This document shows positions 42,122-53,624 of a stretch of 64,000 bases of DNA, piece by piece (the first letter of the stretch is position 1; the number at the start of each line of letters is the position of its first letter). A program made the translations under genes and the position numbers. Under the pieces are notes generated by a model, which was not told the origin of the DNA, made no database searches, and saw only the letters and a list, made by a program, of their open reading frames with translations. The stretch is from Dastarcus helophoroides (taxonomy: Eukaryota > Arthropoda > Insecta > Coleoptera > Bothrideridae), in contig CM053331.1 in the NCBI GenBank assembly GCA_028583605.1, forward strand, positions 4,098,508 to 4,162,507. The letters run 5' to 3'.

Positions 42122-42945
42122 AGCCAATCATCTTTTGTTTTTTAACTCGATCATTTCGATTTTTCCTCTTTTGTAATAAATTTTTTGAACTACATCTGAC
42201 AACCCAGAATTATGACTGGACCAATAAAACTCTTCTCCAAATTTCTTTGGTTCTCTGTTCAAATTTCTTTATTTTCCCATCTCTTCTTTTCTCTAAATCT
42301 CTGCGTTCTCTCTTCAAAATTCTTTTTTTTTGCAAAATCGAAACCACTTGTCTACTTTTTGACGTTTTTTTCAAACCTCTTGCCTTTTCTTTTTTAATTT
42401 TTTCTATCTTCTTGGCTTCTTAAAACCATTCGTCTTTGCTGACCCAAATTCCTTTGCTTCCTCCAATTCTCTTGTATTTTCTTCTTCAAAATTCGTTAAT
42501 TACTCTTTGTCTTCTTACAAAACTCTTTGATTTTTTTTCCCCAAATTGATTTGCTTGTTAAATTGATTTGCTTGTTAAATTTCTGGCCTTCGCTTCTCCA
42601 AATCTCTTTGGTCTTTTATATCCAAATGTCTTTGCCCTTTTATATCCAAATGTTGTTGTGTTCTCCTTTTCAAATCTCTTTGAAATCTATTCTCCACGTT
42701 TTCGTTGTCTTCGATTCTTAAAATCCTTTGCCTTCTTCTCTTCAAAAGTCTGCGTCATTTGCTTAAATTTATTTATATTTGCTTTTTCAGTCTTTTTTTC
42801 GAAATCTGTTTGCTACCTCTTTTCCAAATCTTTTACGTATCCTTTCCCAATTTGTTGTCTTCTTTTCCCTTAATCTTTTGCAAACATTTTCTTCCATTTA
42901 GGTTTTTCAATCTCTTCGTCTTCAATTCTTAAATTTTTTTGCCTT

Positions 42946-43868
42946 CAGTATGTCCACCATACCAGAGGCGATTTGAAAATTGGTACAAAGGATAAGACAG
43001 TTTAGACAGAAGAGCACGGTAACTCAGTATGTCCACCATATCAGTGGCGAAATTCTCTCATTTTTGCATATTCCCTCATATTCCTCATTTCATTTTTTTC
43101 TTTTCTTTGTTCCTGAAGAGGCCCCCTACGAAGTAATTGAAAGTTGTGTATATGTTTGATTTAAATTAATTCAAAATACATTTCCAAGGAGAAAAAGTCG
43201 AAAATATCATTTAAGTTATTGATTTTTCTGTCTTTCTGTAAATTTTATTCTATATTTTTATTGAAAATGAAACAACAGGAGAAATAAAACATTACATGAC
43301 AGTCATGTCCGCTTTAATTTTGAATTCGAGTTCCATGTAAATAGTAATAAATGGGATTTATTTGTTATTTTCTTTAAAAAAATGTTCCTAATTTTCTGCT
43401 ATGTTACTGTAGGTATATGTACTTACAAATGAAACTTAAATGTGCAAATTATCAGCAAATAGCCGGATAAAAAAATATGTTTTCTGCACAATACAAACAC
43501 AATTATTTTTATAAGAACGTTCCATGGTCAGGTATTTTAACATAAACAAATTTAAAATAAAGTTTAAATACAACGTGGCGTTAATGTAGTTGGAGTTGTT
43601 GCTTGGATTCATTCCCAAAATTCATCGATTTTCAAGGGTCCCGTCTTCCAACCACTGAGGTCATTTTTGTCGAATAACGATATTTTTTAAGTCGAGATAA
43701 TTCGTAATTTCCCAATCGATTTTTTACGTCTTATTTTCGTTAAAAACATTAACTTGTGCCAAAAAGAATGTTCTTTCGAGAGTTTTATCTTAATCACTCA
43801 GGAGTTACTCCAAATTATCCGGAGTAGCTCTAAATTGGGTCTTTGTGTGGCAAATTTCTTCATTCTCT
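42946..43868. other. Intergenic, nothing recognised
   Basis: Mixed AT-rich DNA. Two copies of cagtatgtccaccat at 42947 and 43025 form a short direct repeat. No exon or RNA gene recognised. Confidence 0.4.
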
Positions 43869-44338
43869 AAAGACGGATCCACATTAATAAAAATTTACGT
43901 TGTGCGTTATATTTGACACATGTTTAATACAAATTTACTCGTTTGGGACATTCTCCCTATATCAATAACATTTCGGCATGCATTAAAAGCTAGATCCACA
44001 TCAATAAAAATTTGTCTTATGCGTTGTATTTGTCACAAAAAGTTACGTTAATTTACGGTTTTTCGAATTGTATTTTAAGAGTTAGGAGTTTAGCTCACAC
44101 AAACAGATTTAGCAGCAAACACACAAAATAATTATTTACTCCACAAAATGACATTGCGTGAAAAATATGCCTTTTATATTTCAAAATATAACGCACAACA
44201 TAAATTTTTATTGATGTGGATCCAGGAAAATATGTGTTAGATACAACGCACAATACAATTTTTTATTGGCGTGGATTCAACTAAATATGTGTCAAATGTA
44301 ACGCCAACGTAAATTTTTATTAGTGTGGATCCGCTTTT
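43869..44338. mobile_element. TIR element, family D (470 bp)
   Basis: The outer end aaagacggatccacattaat is mirrored by attagtgtggatccgctttt. The module gtggatcc...taaaaattt-cgttgtgcgtta occurs five times: two in one orientation (43875, 43997), three in the other (44180-44225, 44235-44280, 44290-44332). Related pieces occur near 25.35 and 25.78 kb. No ORF. Confidence 0.7.
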
Positions 44339-44864
44339 AAAAAGTTACAACTCCAAACAAATAAAATATCAAACGCAATTAAATAATACTCTTTATATAT
44401 CAAAACGTTCCCGGAAATATTTAATGACTGAAAAATGAAAGCGAGGAGCTTTCTTCGTTCTGAATTTGCCGCGTCATCCTTACTAATTTTTATATGGCAT
44501 AGTACTAATAAGGGAACTGATGCATGCTTACGCCACAAGATGAATATTCTGAACAATGCACGCAGATACATAAAATATTATTAAAACGACGTGAGCTATT
44601 ACGAAATGAAATTTAATTAGACGAAACGAGTTGTGGTCACAACTACTTTAATAAAACGCTATTCAAATGAAAAAAAAAGTCAATTGAACATCACTGAAGA
44701 TTAATAAAGATTAATAAATAAAATAGGCAGTTTGGGGACTGCTGGCAAAAGTGAAAACTTGAAACTAGGAAATAAGCGTGGTTTTTTGTCAATTTATTCG
44801 TAATTAATAAACTCTTAACGATAAATACAACAAGAGATATTAAAAATTCAACGATGTTTCTATA

Positions 44865-44925
44865 AATATTTGCTATGACCGACCTGGTTTCGCTTTTCAG
44901 CATCGTCGGCGGTTATAACAGTAGT
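44865..44925 (-). ncRNA. Hammerhead-ribozyme-like core, copy 2
   Basis: On the minus strand: CCGACGA (44909-44903) in place of CTGANGA, then T, a GCT/AGC stem with GAAA loop, GAAA (44891-44888), a 3-bp stem III (ACC/GGT) with loop AGGTC, and GTC before ATAGCA. Compared with copy 1, U4 is changed but stem III is intact. Stem I is not convincing. Probably part of a dispersed retroelement. Confidence 0.35.
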
Positions 44926-45035
44926 TTGTTTAACATCCCTTGTATTTTTCGTTAATAGAGTTTAATAGTTATAAATATTGAAGACACTTGCACAGAAAGG
45001 GTTAAAAATGTCATTTTTTTCAAATTCTTGTCAAC

Positions 45036-45500
45036 GGTCAGCATGGCTTAGTTGATTGAGGCGACAGATTTTGCTTCGTAGGTCCGATAGGTCACGGGTT
45101 CAAACCCCGTTGTGGATCACGCGTTTTTCAATTCAAAAGAATTTGACATATAAAAATATGTCTTACAGTTGTACAATACTATTAACATTAAAGCATGTTG
45201 GGAACGCAAATTGGGGACGCGAAACCCCATTTAAAGTCGCTCAACGCGCCTAAAGAAGTTTACACTTTAAAAAACAAGAATCATAACAAATCTAACAACT
45301 TGCAACTGAAACTAACGAATATATCTCTGAAATTTAAACCGTTTAAGGAAGTTGATATTTTGAGCAAAAATTTAACGCCAAGTCTGAGGGACAAGGGTGA
45401 GCTTGGGGCCCGATACGTTCTATGTGTTAGTGCGCGGGCCCCTAAAATACACTATTTAGGCAAAATACATAAAATAAAAAAAGAAGGTTTATCTAATTCC
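45036..45500 (+). mobile_element. tRNA-derived SINE
   Basis: The head has an A-box-like tggcttagttgattgagg and a B box gggttcaaacccc (45098-45110). A body of about 390 bases ends in A-rich sequence (aaaatacataaaataaaaaa). The head does not close a proper acceptor stem, so it is not a working tRNA. It differs from the SINE at 22.06 kb. Confidence 0.7.
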
Positions 45501-45649
45501 TAATTTTCGTTTTGACAAATTAAAAAAATATTCAAATAATCGTTTTTTTTTTAATTTCGCCTTTTTTTATTTAGACACTTTTGAATATTTTGACTTTTCA
45601 AAATTTTGACATTAGAATTTTTACTATTATTAAAAAAATCGCCCTGGCT

Positions 45650-45697
45650 CTTTCTTCGCTAGTTACTCCTTCCAGAATGCTAGATTTTCGGTAAATA
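45650..45697. repeat. Fragment of hairpin family B
   Basis: ctttcttcgctagttactcc followed by ttccagaatgctagattttc, matching the stretch at 11997-12060 and related to the hairpin at 41986. Confidence 0.45.
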
Positions 45698-45794
45698 AAT
45701 AAACATAAATGAAAATAGCACTAATTCGCAAAGAAAATATCAAAATCGCCTTTATTCGAAATTTTTAAAAAAATTTCAACTCTTGAAAATTTAA

Positions 45795-45890
45795 AAAATT
45801 GAAATACAAATCCTGTTCCGTGTGAAACCAAAAAAGATTAAAAAACACAACGCGTTTCGACAGCCAAGCTATCATCTTCAGAGAGATACC
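45795..45890. mobile_element. Foldback family A, copy 5 (one arm)
   Basis: One arm only, with an internal deletion: aattgaaatacaaatcctgt, agattaaaaaacacaa, then directly cgcgtttcgacagccaagct and atcttcagagagatacc. Embedded in a TTTCGA array. Confidence 0.75.
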
Positions 45891-45979
45891 AAAAAATTTA
45901 ACTCTTGAAAATTTCCACTCGTCTTGAAAATACTGTCTTTTTTGAAAATTTAGACTTATTTCAAAAAATTTACATTTTT

Positions 45980-47715
45980 GAAAATTCCCGTTGTTTTTGA
46001 ATGACTCGATTTTTAGTGAAAAATGACGACCTTTTTAAAAATTTCAACTTATTTTGAAAATTTCTATTATTTTTGAAACATTTCAATATTTTAAAATATT
46101 CACGACCTTTTCAAAAATTTCAACTTATTTTGAAAATTTCGATTATTTTTGGAACATCTTAAAGTATCCACTTTTTTGTCCAAAATTTCGACTTTTTTTC
46201 TAAGTTTTTATCTAGCTTTTAAAATCTTGACCAAAATTTCGACATTTTTCAAAATTTCAACTTAATTTGAATTCCCGTTGTTTTTGAATGACTCGATTTT
46301 TAGTGAAAAATGACGACCTTTTTAAAAATTTCAACTTATTTTTGAAAATTTCGATTATTGTTGAAACATTTCAATATTTTAAAATATTCACGACCTTTTC
46401 AAAAATTTCAACTTATTTTGAAAATTTCGATTATTTTTGGAACATTTTAAAGTATCCACTTTTTTGTCCAAAATTTCGACTTTTTTTCCAAGTTTTTATC
46501 TAGCTTTTAAAATCTTGACCAACATTTCGACATTTTTCAAAATTTTAACTTAATTTGAATTCCCGTTGTTTTTGAATGACTCGATTTTTAGTGAAAAATG
46601 ACGACCTTTTTAAAAATTTCAACTTATTTTTGAAAATTTCCATTATTTTTGAAACATTTCAATATTTTAAAATATTCACGACCTTTTCAAAAATCTCAAC
46701 TTATTTTGAAAATTTCGATTATTTTTGGAACATTTTAAAGTATCCACTTTTTTGTCCAAAATTTCGACTTTTTTTCGAAGTTTTTATCTAGCTTTTAAAA
46801 TCTTGACCAAAATTTCGACATTTTTCAAAATTTTAACTTAATTTGAATTCCCGTTGTTTTCGAATAACTCGATTTTTAGTGAAAAATGACGACCTTTTCA
46901 AAAATTTCAACTTATTTTGAAAATTTCGATTATTTTTGGAACATTTCAATATTTTAAAATATTCACGACCTTTTCGAAAATTTCAACTTATTTTGAAAAT
47001 TTCGATTATTTTTGGAACATTTTAAAGTATCCCCTTTTTTCCAAAAGTTCGACTTTTTTTCGAAGTTTTTATCTAGCTTTTAAAATTTTGACCAAAATTT
47101 CGACATTTTTTAAAATTTTAACTTAATTTGAATTCCCGTTGTTTTTGAATGACTCGTTTTTTAGTAAAAAATGACGACCTTTTCAAAAATTTCAACTTAT
47201 TTTGAAAATTTCGATTATTTTTGTAACATTTCAATATTTTAAAATATTCGCGACCTTTTCAAAAATTTCAACTTATTTTGAAAATTTCGATTATTTTTGG
47301 AACATTTTAAAGTATCCACTTTTTGGTCCAAAATTTCGACTTTTTTTCGAAGTTTTTCTCTAGCTTTTAAAATCTTGACCAAAATTTCGACATTTTTCAA
47401 AATTTTAACTTAATTTGAATTCCCGTCGTTTTTGAATGACTCGATTTTTAGTAAAAAATCACGACCTTTTCAAAAATTTCAACTTATTTTGAAAATTTCG
47501 ATTATTTTTGGAACATTTCAACATTTTAAAATATTCACGACCTTTTCAAAAACTTCAACTTATTTTGAAAATTTCGTTTATTTTTGGAACATTCCAATAT
47601 TTTAAAGTATCCACTTTTTTGTCCGAAATTTCGACTTTTTTTCGAAGTTTTTATCTAGGTTTGAAAATCTTGACCAAAATGTCGATATTTTTCAAAATTT
47701 TAACCTAATTTGGAC
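45980..47715 (+). repeat. 288-bp satellite array, six copies
   Basis: The landmark gaattcccgttgtttttgaa (first copy gaaaattcccg) recurs near 45980, 46269, 46557, 46845, 47130 and 47417, giving periods of 289, 288, 288, 285 and 287. Each unit holds two copies of a subrepeat with caacttattttgaaaatttc. The last unit decays near 47.7 kb. Units look made from the surrounding TTTCGA motif. Open frames of 66-71 codons in phase with the repeat are not genes. Confidence 0.92.
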
Positions 47716-48048
47716 ACGGTTTTTTCCGTTTTTTGAAATTTCAACCTTTATAAAAATTCGGAAACTCGTTTTTAAAATTCATTATTTTGCGAATATTTTG
47801 ACTTTAAAGTTTTGAATTTTTTGAAACTCAACTTTTTTTTTTCAGATTCTTGTATTATTTTCAAAAATTTTAATATTTTCTAAAATTTCCCTTCTCATTA
47901 AAAATTTATACATTTTTTAATATTTTGATTCACGATTTTGACCTTTAATAAATTGCGGCTCTTTTTTAAAATTTGATTTTTTGCAATCTCGGATTTTTTC
48001 AAGATTTTGATTTTTTCCCATGATTCTGACTTTGTGAAAATGACATAT

Positions 48049-48431
48049 TGTTACGGGCTTTATCGGTTCGAATTGGTTATACGTGATGGATTATACCCAC
48101 TTTATTATTGAACTCAACTTGGATCACCACAATTGGACAATTAACTCACTTATTATTGACTTATACTAACTCACTAATTACACTGACTCTTAGCTGACTG
48201 ACTCGAGGGAAAGCTGACTGACCGCCTTTTATAGTTTTGGCCTCCGGCTTCTAGAACTTTTCGGCAGATAAGGATTATCGTTTGCCGAAAAATCTGGAAC
48301 GCTTATCTGCCATTTGTTTCGTTATCGCGGCCGCTTTTCCCTTATCATATCCTTCTAGAAATTTTATTTTTATTTACTAAATTATACAATTTTATTCTAA
48401 ATTCAATTCCATCTATTTACATTGCGTTACA
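48049..48431 (-). mobile_element. Solo LTR (gypsy-like), 383 bp
   Basis: It runs TGTTACGGG...GCGTTACA on this strand and is flanked on both sides by ATAT (48045-48048, 48432-48435), a 4-bp target duplication as in gypsy-type elements. Read on the minus strand it has a TATAAAAGG promoter, a tcagtcag start region about 10 bases downstream and AATAAA near its end, the U3-R-U5 order of an LTR. No internal element follows, so it is a recombined solo LTR. Confidence 0.85.
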
Positions 48432-48439
48432 ATATTTTA

Positions 48440-50450
48440 AAAAATCTGGGTTCGATTTTTATTGAAAATGTTGACTGTTTTGAATATTTCGACCTATTTT
48501 GAAAATTTCGTATTTCTAATTTTTAAATATCGACTTTTTTGCTATTTCGCCTTTTTCCAAATTTACGACTTTTTTCAAAGCTTTGATTTTTTCTGGAAAT
48601 TTTCACTTTTGTGTTAGTTTGTACCTTTTCTTAAAATTTCGTTTTTTAAAATTTTTTTCTCTAAATTCGATTATTCTGAAGTATTTTTTTTCAAACTTTC
48701 AACCATTGTTCAAAATTTTCACTATTTTTTCCAAAGCTATGACTTTTTTTTTTGAAAAATTTGATTTTTTTCGATTTTTATGTAAATTTGACTTTAAAAA
48801 AAAAGAATATTGAAATACAGAACTGGTCCCCTGAAACCAAGAAAGATTAAAAAACTCAACAAACGTTGCTCTAACGCGTTTCGACAGCCAAGCGGTCATC
48901 TTCACAAAGATACTCAAGTTCTGTGTTTCAATTTTTGAAGCTAACCAAGGACCAGTCCGTTTCACCAAAAAAATTATTTCTTGAAAATTTGAAAAGCTGG
49001 ATTTATTCCAAATTTCGACTTTCGCAAATTAATTTTAAAATCTGTTTTTGACATGATTTTGGAAATGTTGACTTTTATATTAATTTGTATTTTTTCCGAA
49101 AATTTCTTATTTTTTGAAAATTTTCGCACAAATCTTCGACCCCTTCTTCGACTTTCAAAAATTTCTTTTATTTGTAAGCTCGATTATTTTAATTTTTTTT
49201 TTAATTTCGATCTTTGTCCAAAATATTGACTATTTTTCGAAGTTTTAACTTTCTAGAAAAAGTCGAATTTTTTTCAAAAATTCAGACTTTCGAAATCTCG
49301 ACTTTTATGTTAATTTGCCCCCTTTTTAAAATTCTGCTTCTTGAAAGTTTCGATTTTTTTGAAAAGTTGGATTTTTTCCAAATTTCAATTTTTTGTTGTT
49401 GAAATTTTTGATTTTTTGTCAGAATTTTCACGTTCTTTTGAAAATGTCGACTTTTTATCATCAAAATTTCGACGTTGTCCTAAAGTTTTGGCTTTTCCAA
49501 AATTTGGACCCTTTTTTTAAAATTTCGGCCTTTTTTTAAATTCCGACTTTTTTGCAAATTTCAACCTTTTTGTAAATCTATTTTCGACTGTTTTTTGGAA
49601 ATTTTGACTTTTGTGTCAATTTGAACTTTTTCTGAAATTTTTGACATAAGATTTGGAGCTTTTTTCAAAAGTGACTTTTTCACAATTTGTTATTTTGCAA
49701 ATTCGATTATTTTAAAATGTTTCTTTTTCAAAATTTCGACCTTTGGCTGTTTTTCAATGTTTCAATTTTTTTGAAAAAGTCGAATTTTTTTTTCAGACTA
49801 AGATTTTTTCTAAATCTCGAATTTTATGTTAATTTGTCCCTTTTTTTGAAATTCTACTTCTTGAAAGTTTGGATTTTTTTGAGAAGTTGGATTTTTTTTA
49901 CAAATTTTAATTTTTTGGTTGAAAATTTTATTTTTTTCTCGGAATTTCAACGTTTTTTGAAAGTGTCGACTTTTTATCATCAAAATTTCGACGTTGTCCT
50001 AAAGTTTTGATTTTTCCAAAATTTGGACCCTTATTTCAAAATTCGGCCTTTTTTTTTCAAAATTTCGATTTTTTTTGCAAATTTCAACCTTTTTTCAAAA
50101 TCTGTTTTCGATATTTTTTTTTGAAAATTTTGACTTTTGTGTCAATTTGAACTTTTTTTAATATTTCGACTTTTTTTAAAATTGATTTTTCACAATTTTT
50201 CGTTTTGCAAATTCGATAATTTTAAAATGTTTCTTTTTTAAAATTTCGAGCTCTGTTCAAAATTTTGACCATTTCCCAATGTTTGGACTCTTTTGAAAAG
50301 TTCTAATTTTATCTTTCAAAAATTTCGACTTTCAAAGTCCCGAAATTTTTTTAAAAATTTGACGTTTTAAATTGCGAATTTAAAACTGGCATTTTGACAT
50401 TTTTTTCAAGTTTAAACTGGAACGTTTCAATAGATAGTCGAAATGTAGCA
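48440..50450. repeat. TTTCGA-motif array (T-rich orientation)
   Basis: Degenerate aaatttcgactttt units. A block near 49370-49530 (tcatcaaaatttcgacgttg) is repeated at 49900-50045, about 530 bases on. Contains foldback A copy 6. Confidence 0.75.
48808..48966. mobile_element. Foldback family A, copy 6
   Basis: The left arm runs tattgaaatacagaactggt through gcgtttcgacagccaagcgg. The right arm is short: aagttctgtgtttcaatttt, then ctaaccaaggaccagtccgt. Embedded in the array. Confidence 0.8.
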
Positions 50451-50599
50451 TAATTTTTAAATTTGAAACCTAAACATAAAATTTTCAAAAAAGCAAAAAT
50501 TTCGAGGAAAAACCTGATTTTCGACAATCAAATTTAGAAAAAAAAGACAATCATTTTGTAATTGACGAAATATACATGACATCTCGCTGATGTCCCACA

Positions 50600-52002
50600 A
50601 AGCCACGAGGGAGGAGGGGGGGGGGGGAGGAAGGGAAGGGGGAGACAAGAGAAAAGAAGAGAATAGGGGAGAATAGAAGGGAATAGAAGAGAATAGAAGA
50701 ACATAGAAGAGTAGAGAAGAAAAAATAAGAGAAGAGCATAGAGGAGAATAGAAGGGAATAGAAGAGAAGAACATAGAAGGGAATAGAAGAGAAGAACATA
50801 GAAGAGAAGAGAAGAGAAGAGAAGACAAAATAGAGGAGAGGAGAAGAGAAGAGAAAAGAAGGGAAGAGAACAGAAGGGAAGAGAAGAGAAGAGAAAATAA
50901 GAGAAGAGGAGAAGAGAAGAGAAGAGGAGAGGAGAGGAGAGGAGAGGAGAAGAGAGGAGAAAGAGGAGAAGAGAGGAGAAGAGAAGAGAAAAGAAGAGAG
51001 GAGAAGAGAAAAGAAGAGAGAGGAGAAGAGAAGGAAGAAAGAAGGGAAAGAAGAGAAGAGGAGAGAAGAGGAGAGGAGAGAATAGAAGGGAAGAGAGATA
51101 AGAGAAGAGAGAGAGAGAGAGGAGAGGAGAGGAGAGAGAGGAAGAGAGAAGAGAAGGGAATAGAAGGGAATAGAACAGAAGAGAGGAGAAGGGAATAGAA
51201 GGGAATAGAACAGAAGAGAAGGGAATAGAAGGGAAGAAAAGAGAAGAGAAGGGAAGAGAAGGGAATAGAAAGAATAGAAGAGAAGAGGAGAGGAGAGAAG
51301 AGAAAATAGAATAAAAGAGAAAAGAAGAGAAGTGTAGAGAAGAGAAGAGAAGAGAAAAGAACAAAAAGAAAAGTAGAGAAGAGAAAAGAGAAAAGTAGAG
51401 AAGAGAAAAGAAGAGAAGAGAAGAAAAGAGACGAGAAGAGAAGAGAAAAGAAGGGAAGAGAAGAGAAAAGAAGGGAAGAGAAGAGAAGGAAATAGAAGGG
51501 AATAGAAGAGAAGAGAACAAAAGAAAAAAGAAGAGAAAATACAATAGAAGAGAAAAGAAGAGAAGTGTAGAGAAGAGAAGAGAAAAGAAGAAAAGAGAGA
51601 AAAGAAGATAAGAGAAGAGAAGAGAAGGGAATAGAAGGGAATAGAAGGGAAGAGAAGGGAAGAGAAGAGAAGAGAAGAGAAGAGAAGAGAAGAGAAGAGA
51701 ACAGAAGAGAACAGAAGAGAAGGGAATAGAAGGGAATAGAAGAGAATAGAAGAGAATAGAAGAGAATAGAAGAGAAGAGAACAAAAGAAAAGAGAAAAGA
51801 GGAGAGGAGAGAAGAGAAAATAGAATAGAAGAGAAAAGAAGAGAAGTGTAGAGAAGAGAAGAGAAAAGAAGAGAAGTGTAGAGAAGAGAAGAGAAAAGAA
51901 CAAAAAAGAAAAGTAGAGAAGAGAAAAGTAGAGAAGAGAAAAGAAGAGAAGAGAAGAGAAGAGAAGAGAAGAGAAGAGAAGAGAAGAGAAGAGAAGAGAA
52001 CA
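50600..52002. repeat. 1.4-kb polypurine tract (GAGAAGAGAA-type)
   Basis: Almost pure A/G: agaagagaag, agggaataga and similar units. This is the opposite strand sense from the other pyrimidine tracts. Open frames of 416-450 codons on the minus strand (Ser/Leu/Phe) are artefacts. Confidence 0.92.
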
Positions 52003-53221
52003 GATCTTTATTCTAATGCACAGACTAATAGGTTAGAAAATTTATCAGATTTAGAGTTTGAGAACCAAAGACCGGTTTCGATCTTATTGCGGTCTAGGTC
52101 GTATTCTATTTGGAGAACGCTTGTTGGAGCTATTGCACAATTTTTGTCATAGAGTGCTAGATGGTGCTACACTGGAGTTTGGGAACCAATGATCGGTTCC
52201 CAAAAATCTGAATCTGTGTTGAATATGTGGATTAGAGTAAAAATAACTTCTTTTCAAATTTTCTCGTTTTCACTTTCTCTGCATTTGTTACTTCTCTATA
52301 TGCAATTAAAAGGACTGCTTAATACTCCCACAATCGTCATGCTTCCTACTGATGTGTCTAAATTTTTTGAAGTTCTTTCGTATAAGGTAACCGTAAGATT
52401 AATTTGTCAATGTATCGAGCTTCGCTCAGTTTTTGTGTGTCTTGTAATTAGCATCGCATTCTCGCTTGACGTTAAGAGCAGTATAATTAGATGGAAGTTC
52501 AGCTTAACCATAATCATTGATTGAAAGAAATAAATAGACAACTAATTGAGTATGCTAATCGAATCAGCGTGGTGAGCACACGTTTTAAGCGTAATCACGC
52601 TCTTTCCTATGCCTACCGATGCACATAGATCGTATCAGCTGGAAATAACATCGAAAACCTTTTATTTTATCATCTGGTCTCCCCGATGTAAACAATATTA
52701 GCGAGCAGTAACCGCAACCCGGTCCTCCGAAGTGAGACATCACGAAAATTAGGCGTGTAAAACGAATTCCAGAATACACAATTCGACTAAAGAGGAAATT
52801 CACGTCAAGATGTTTGTCAAGAGCCGGGGACAAGGGACATTATCGTTATAACCAATCGATCGATTCAACTCCTTCAGCCGAATTCGTTATACTTTCCTGA
52901 TATTATCACGTTAAATCCATTTATATTGAGATTGAAATTTCTGTCATGTCATCCACTGACTTGCCTTTACATTCACAGAATTTTATTTAGATTGGTGATT
53001 TTATCCAACCGTCCGTCAATTAGGTCTTTGTATTTTGAATACAGATCGTAGATGCGAGATTGGGAAAATATCACAATATTACAACACATTAGGAGTGTGG
53101 TTCAAATACCAGATTATCCAAATCGGAGCAAATTTTGCTTCGTAACACGTAGAGTTGACTCAGAGAAAACGTGTCACCGTAGGTTTACCAAACTTTTTTT
53201 TTTTTAAGTGAAAACTTCTTT
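52003..53221. other. Intergenic, non-repetitive, no gene recognised
   Basis: One of the few complex stretches in the right half. The 111-codon frame at 52189-52524 and an 82-codon minus frame at 52585-52833 resemble no family I know and have no convincing splice context. Confidence 0.4.
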
Positions 53222-53452
53222 GGGCGCTTTGAGCGATTTTTGATAGGAGGAAAATTTATGGTTTCGCGTCACCATCACGCTAATTGGCCCTATCATCTCG
53301 TTAGTTCTCGTATCCAATATGCTTTAACGTTAATAGTGTTACTTTAGAGCATGTTGGTAATGAGATTTAGCGTGATGGTCGCTCGAATTGACGTGATGGT
53401 GACGCGAAACCGTAAGTTTTCCCCATACCAAAAGTCGTTCCAAGAGCGTTAA
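53222..53452. mobile_element. Foldback MITE-like element, ~230 bp
   Basis: The left arm gggcgctttgagcgattttt...atggtttcgcgtcaccatca pairs with tgatggtgacgcgaaaccgt...caagagcg on the right. Inside, caccatcacgct is inverted again as agcgtgatggt. No ORF. Confidence 0.7.
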
Positions 53453-53624
53453 CGTTAACAGTATTTATGCAGCTATAAGTAGGACGCGTAACTTTGGCGA
53501 TTGTGCCCTTCGGATTTAATTCTCCTGAACAATTTTTCAAGTTTTTATTTCTTCGTGGGGCACTTGTACCAGCTCCCCCTATTTGATGCACTAAAAAGAA
53601 AATATATATTCAGCCGAGAGGACT

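Larger units (their letters stand above)
36401..42945 (+). repeat. Pyrimidine-rich higher-order minisatellite domain
   Basis: About 6.5 kb of CTTCTCTTCCCCAAATCCATTTGC-like units, each usually containing caaat. Higher-order copies are visible: a segment at 37311 recurs at 37959 (648 bases), and 38633-38996 recurs nearly unchanged from 38997 (364 bases). Order decays towards 42.9 kb. Many open frames, all repetitive Ser/Leu/Phe strings; no gene. Confidence 0.88.

Noticed and set aside
35552..42932. Many 60-180-codon frames, some with the same peptide (e.g. FSKSLFGSPNLYFVL)
   Set aside because: In-phase translation of the 20-bp and larger minisatellite units on either strand; no start context or conserved family.
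45036..45118. tRNA-like sequence as a functional tRNA gene
   Set aside because: The acceptor stem does not pair and the sequence runs on into a SINE body with an A-rich tail.
46288..47126. Repeated ~70-codon frames beginning MTRFLVKNDDLFKN
   Set aside because: They recur at exactly the 288-bp satellite period and consist of array translation.
50534..51903. Open frames of 416 and 450 codons on the minus strand
   Set aside because: Translation of a polypurine tract; no codon structure, only Ser/Leu/Phe repeats.
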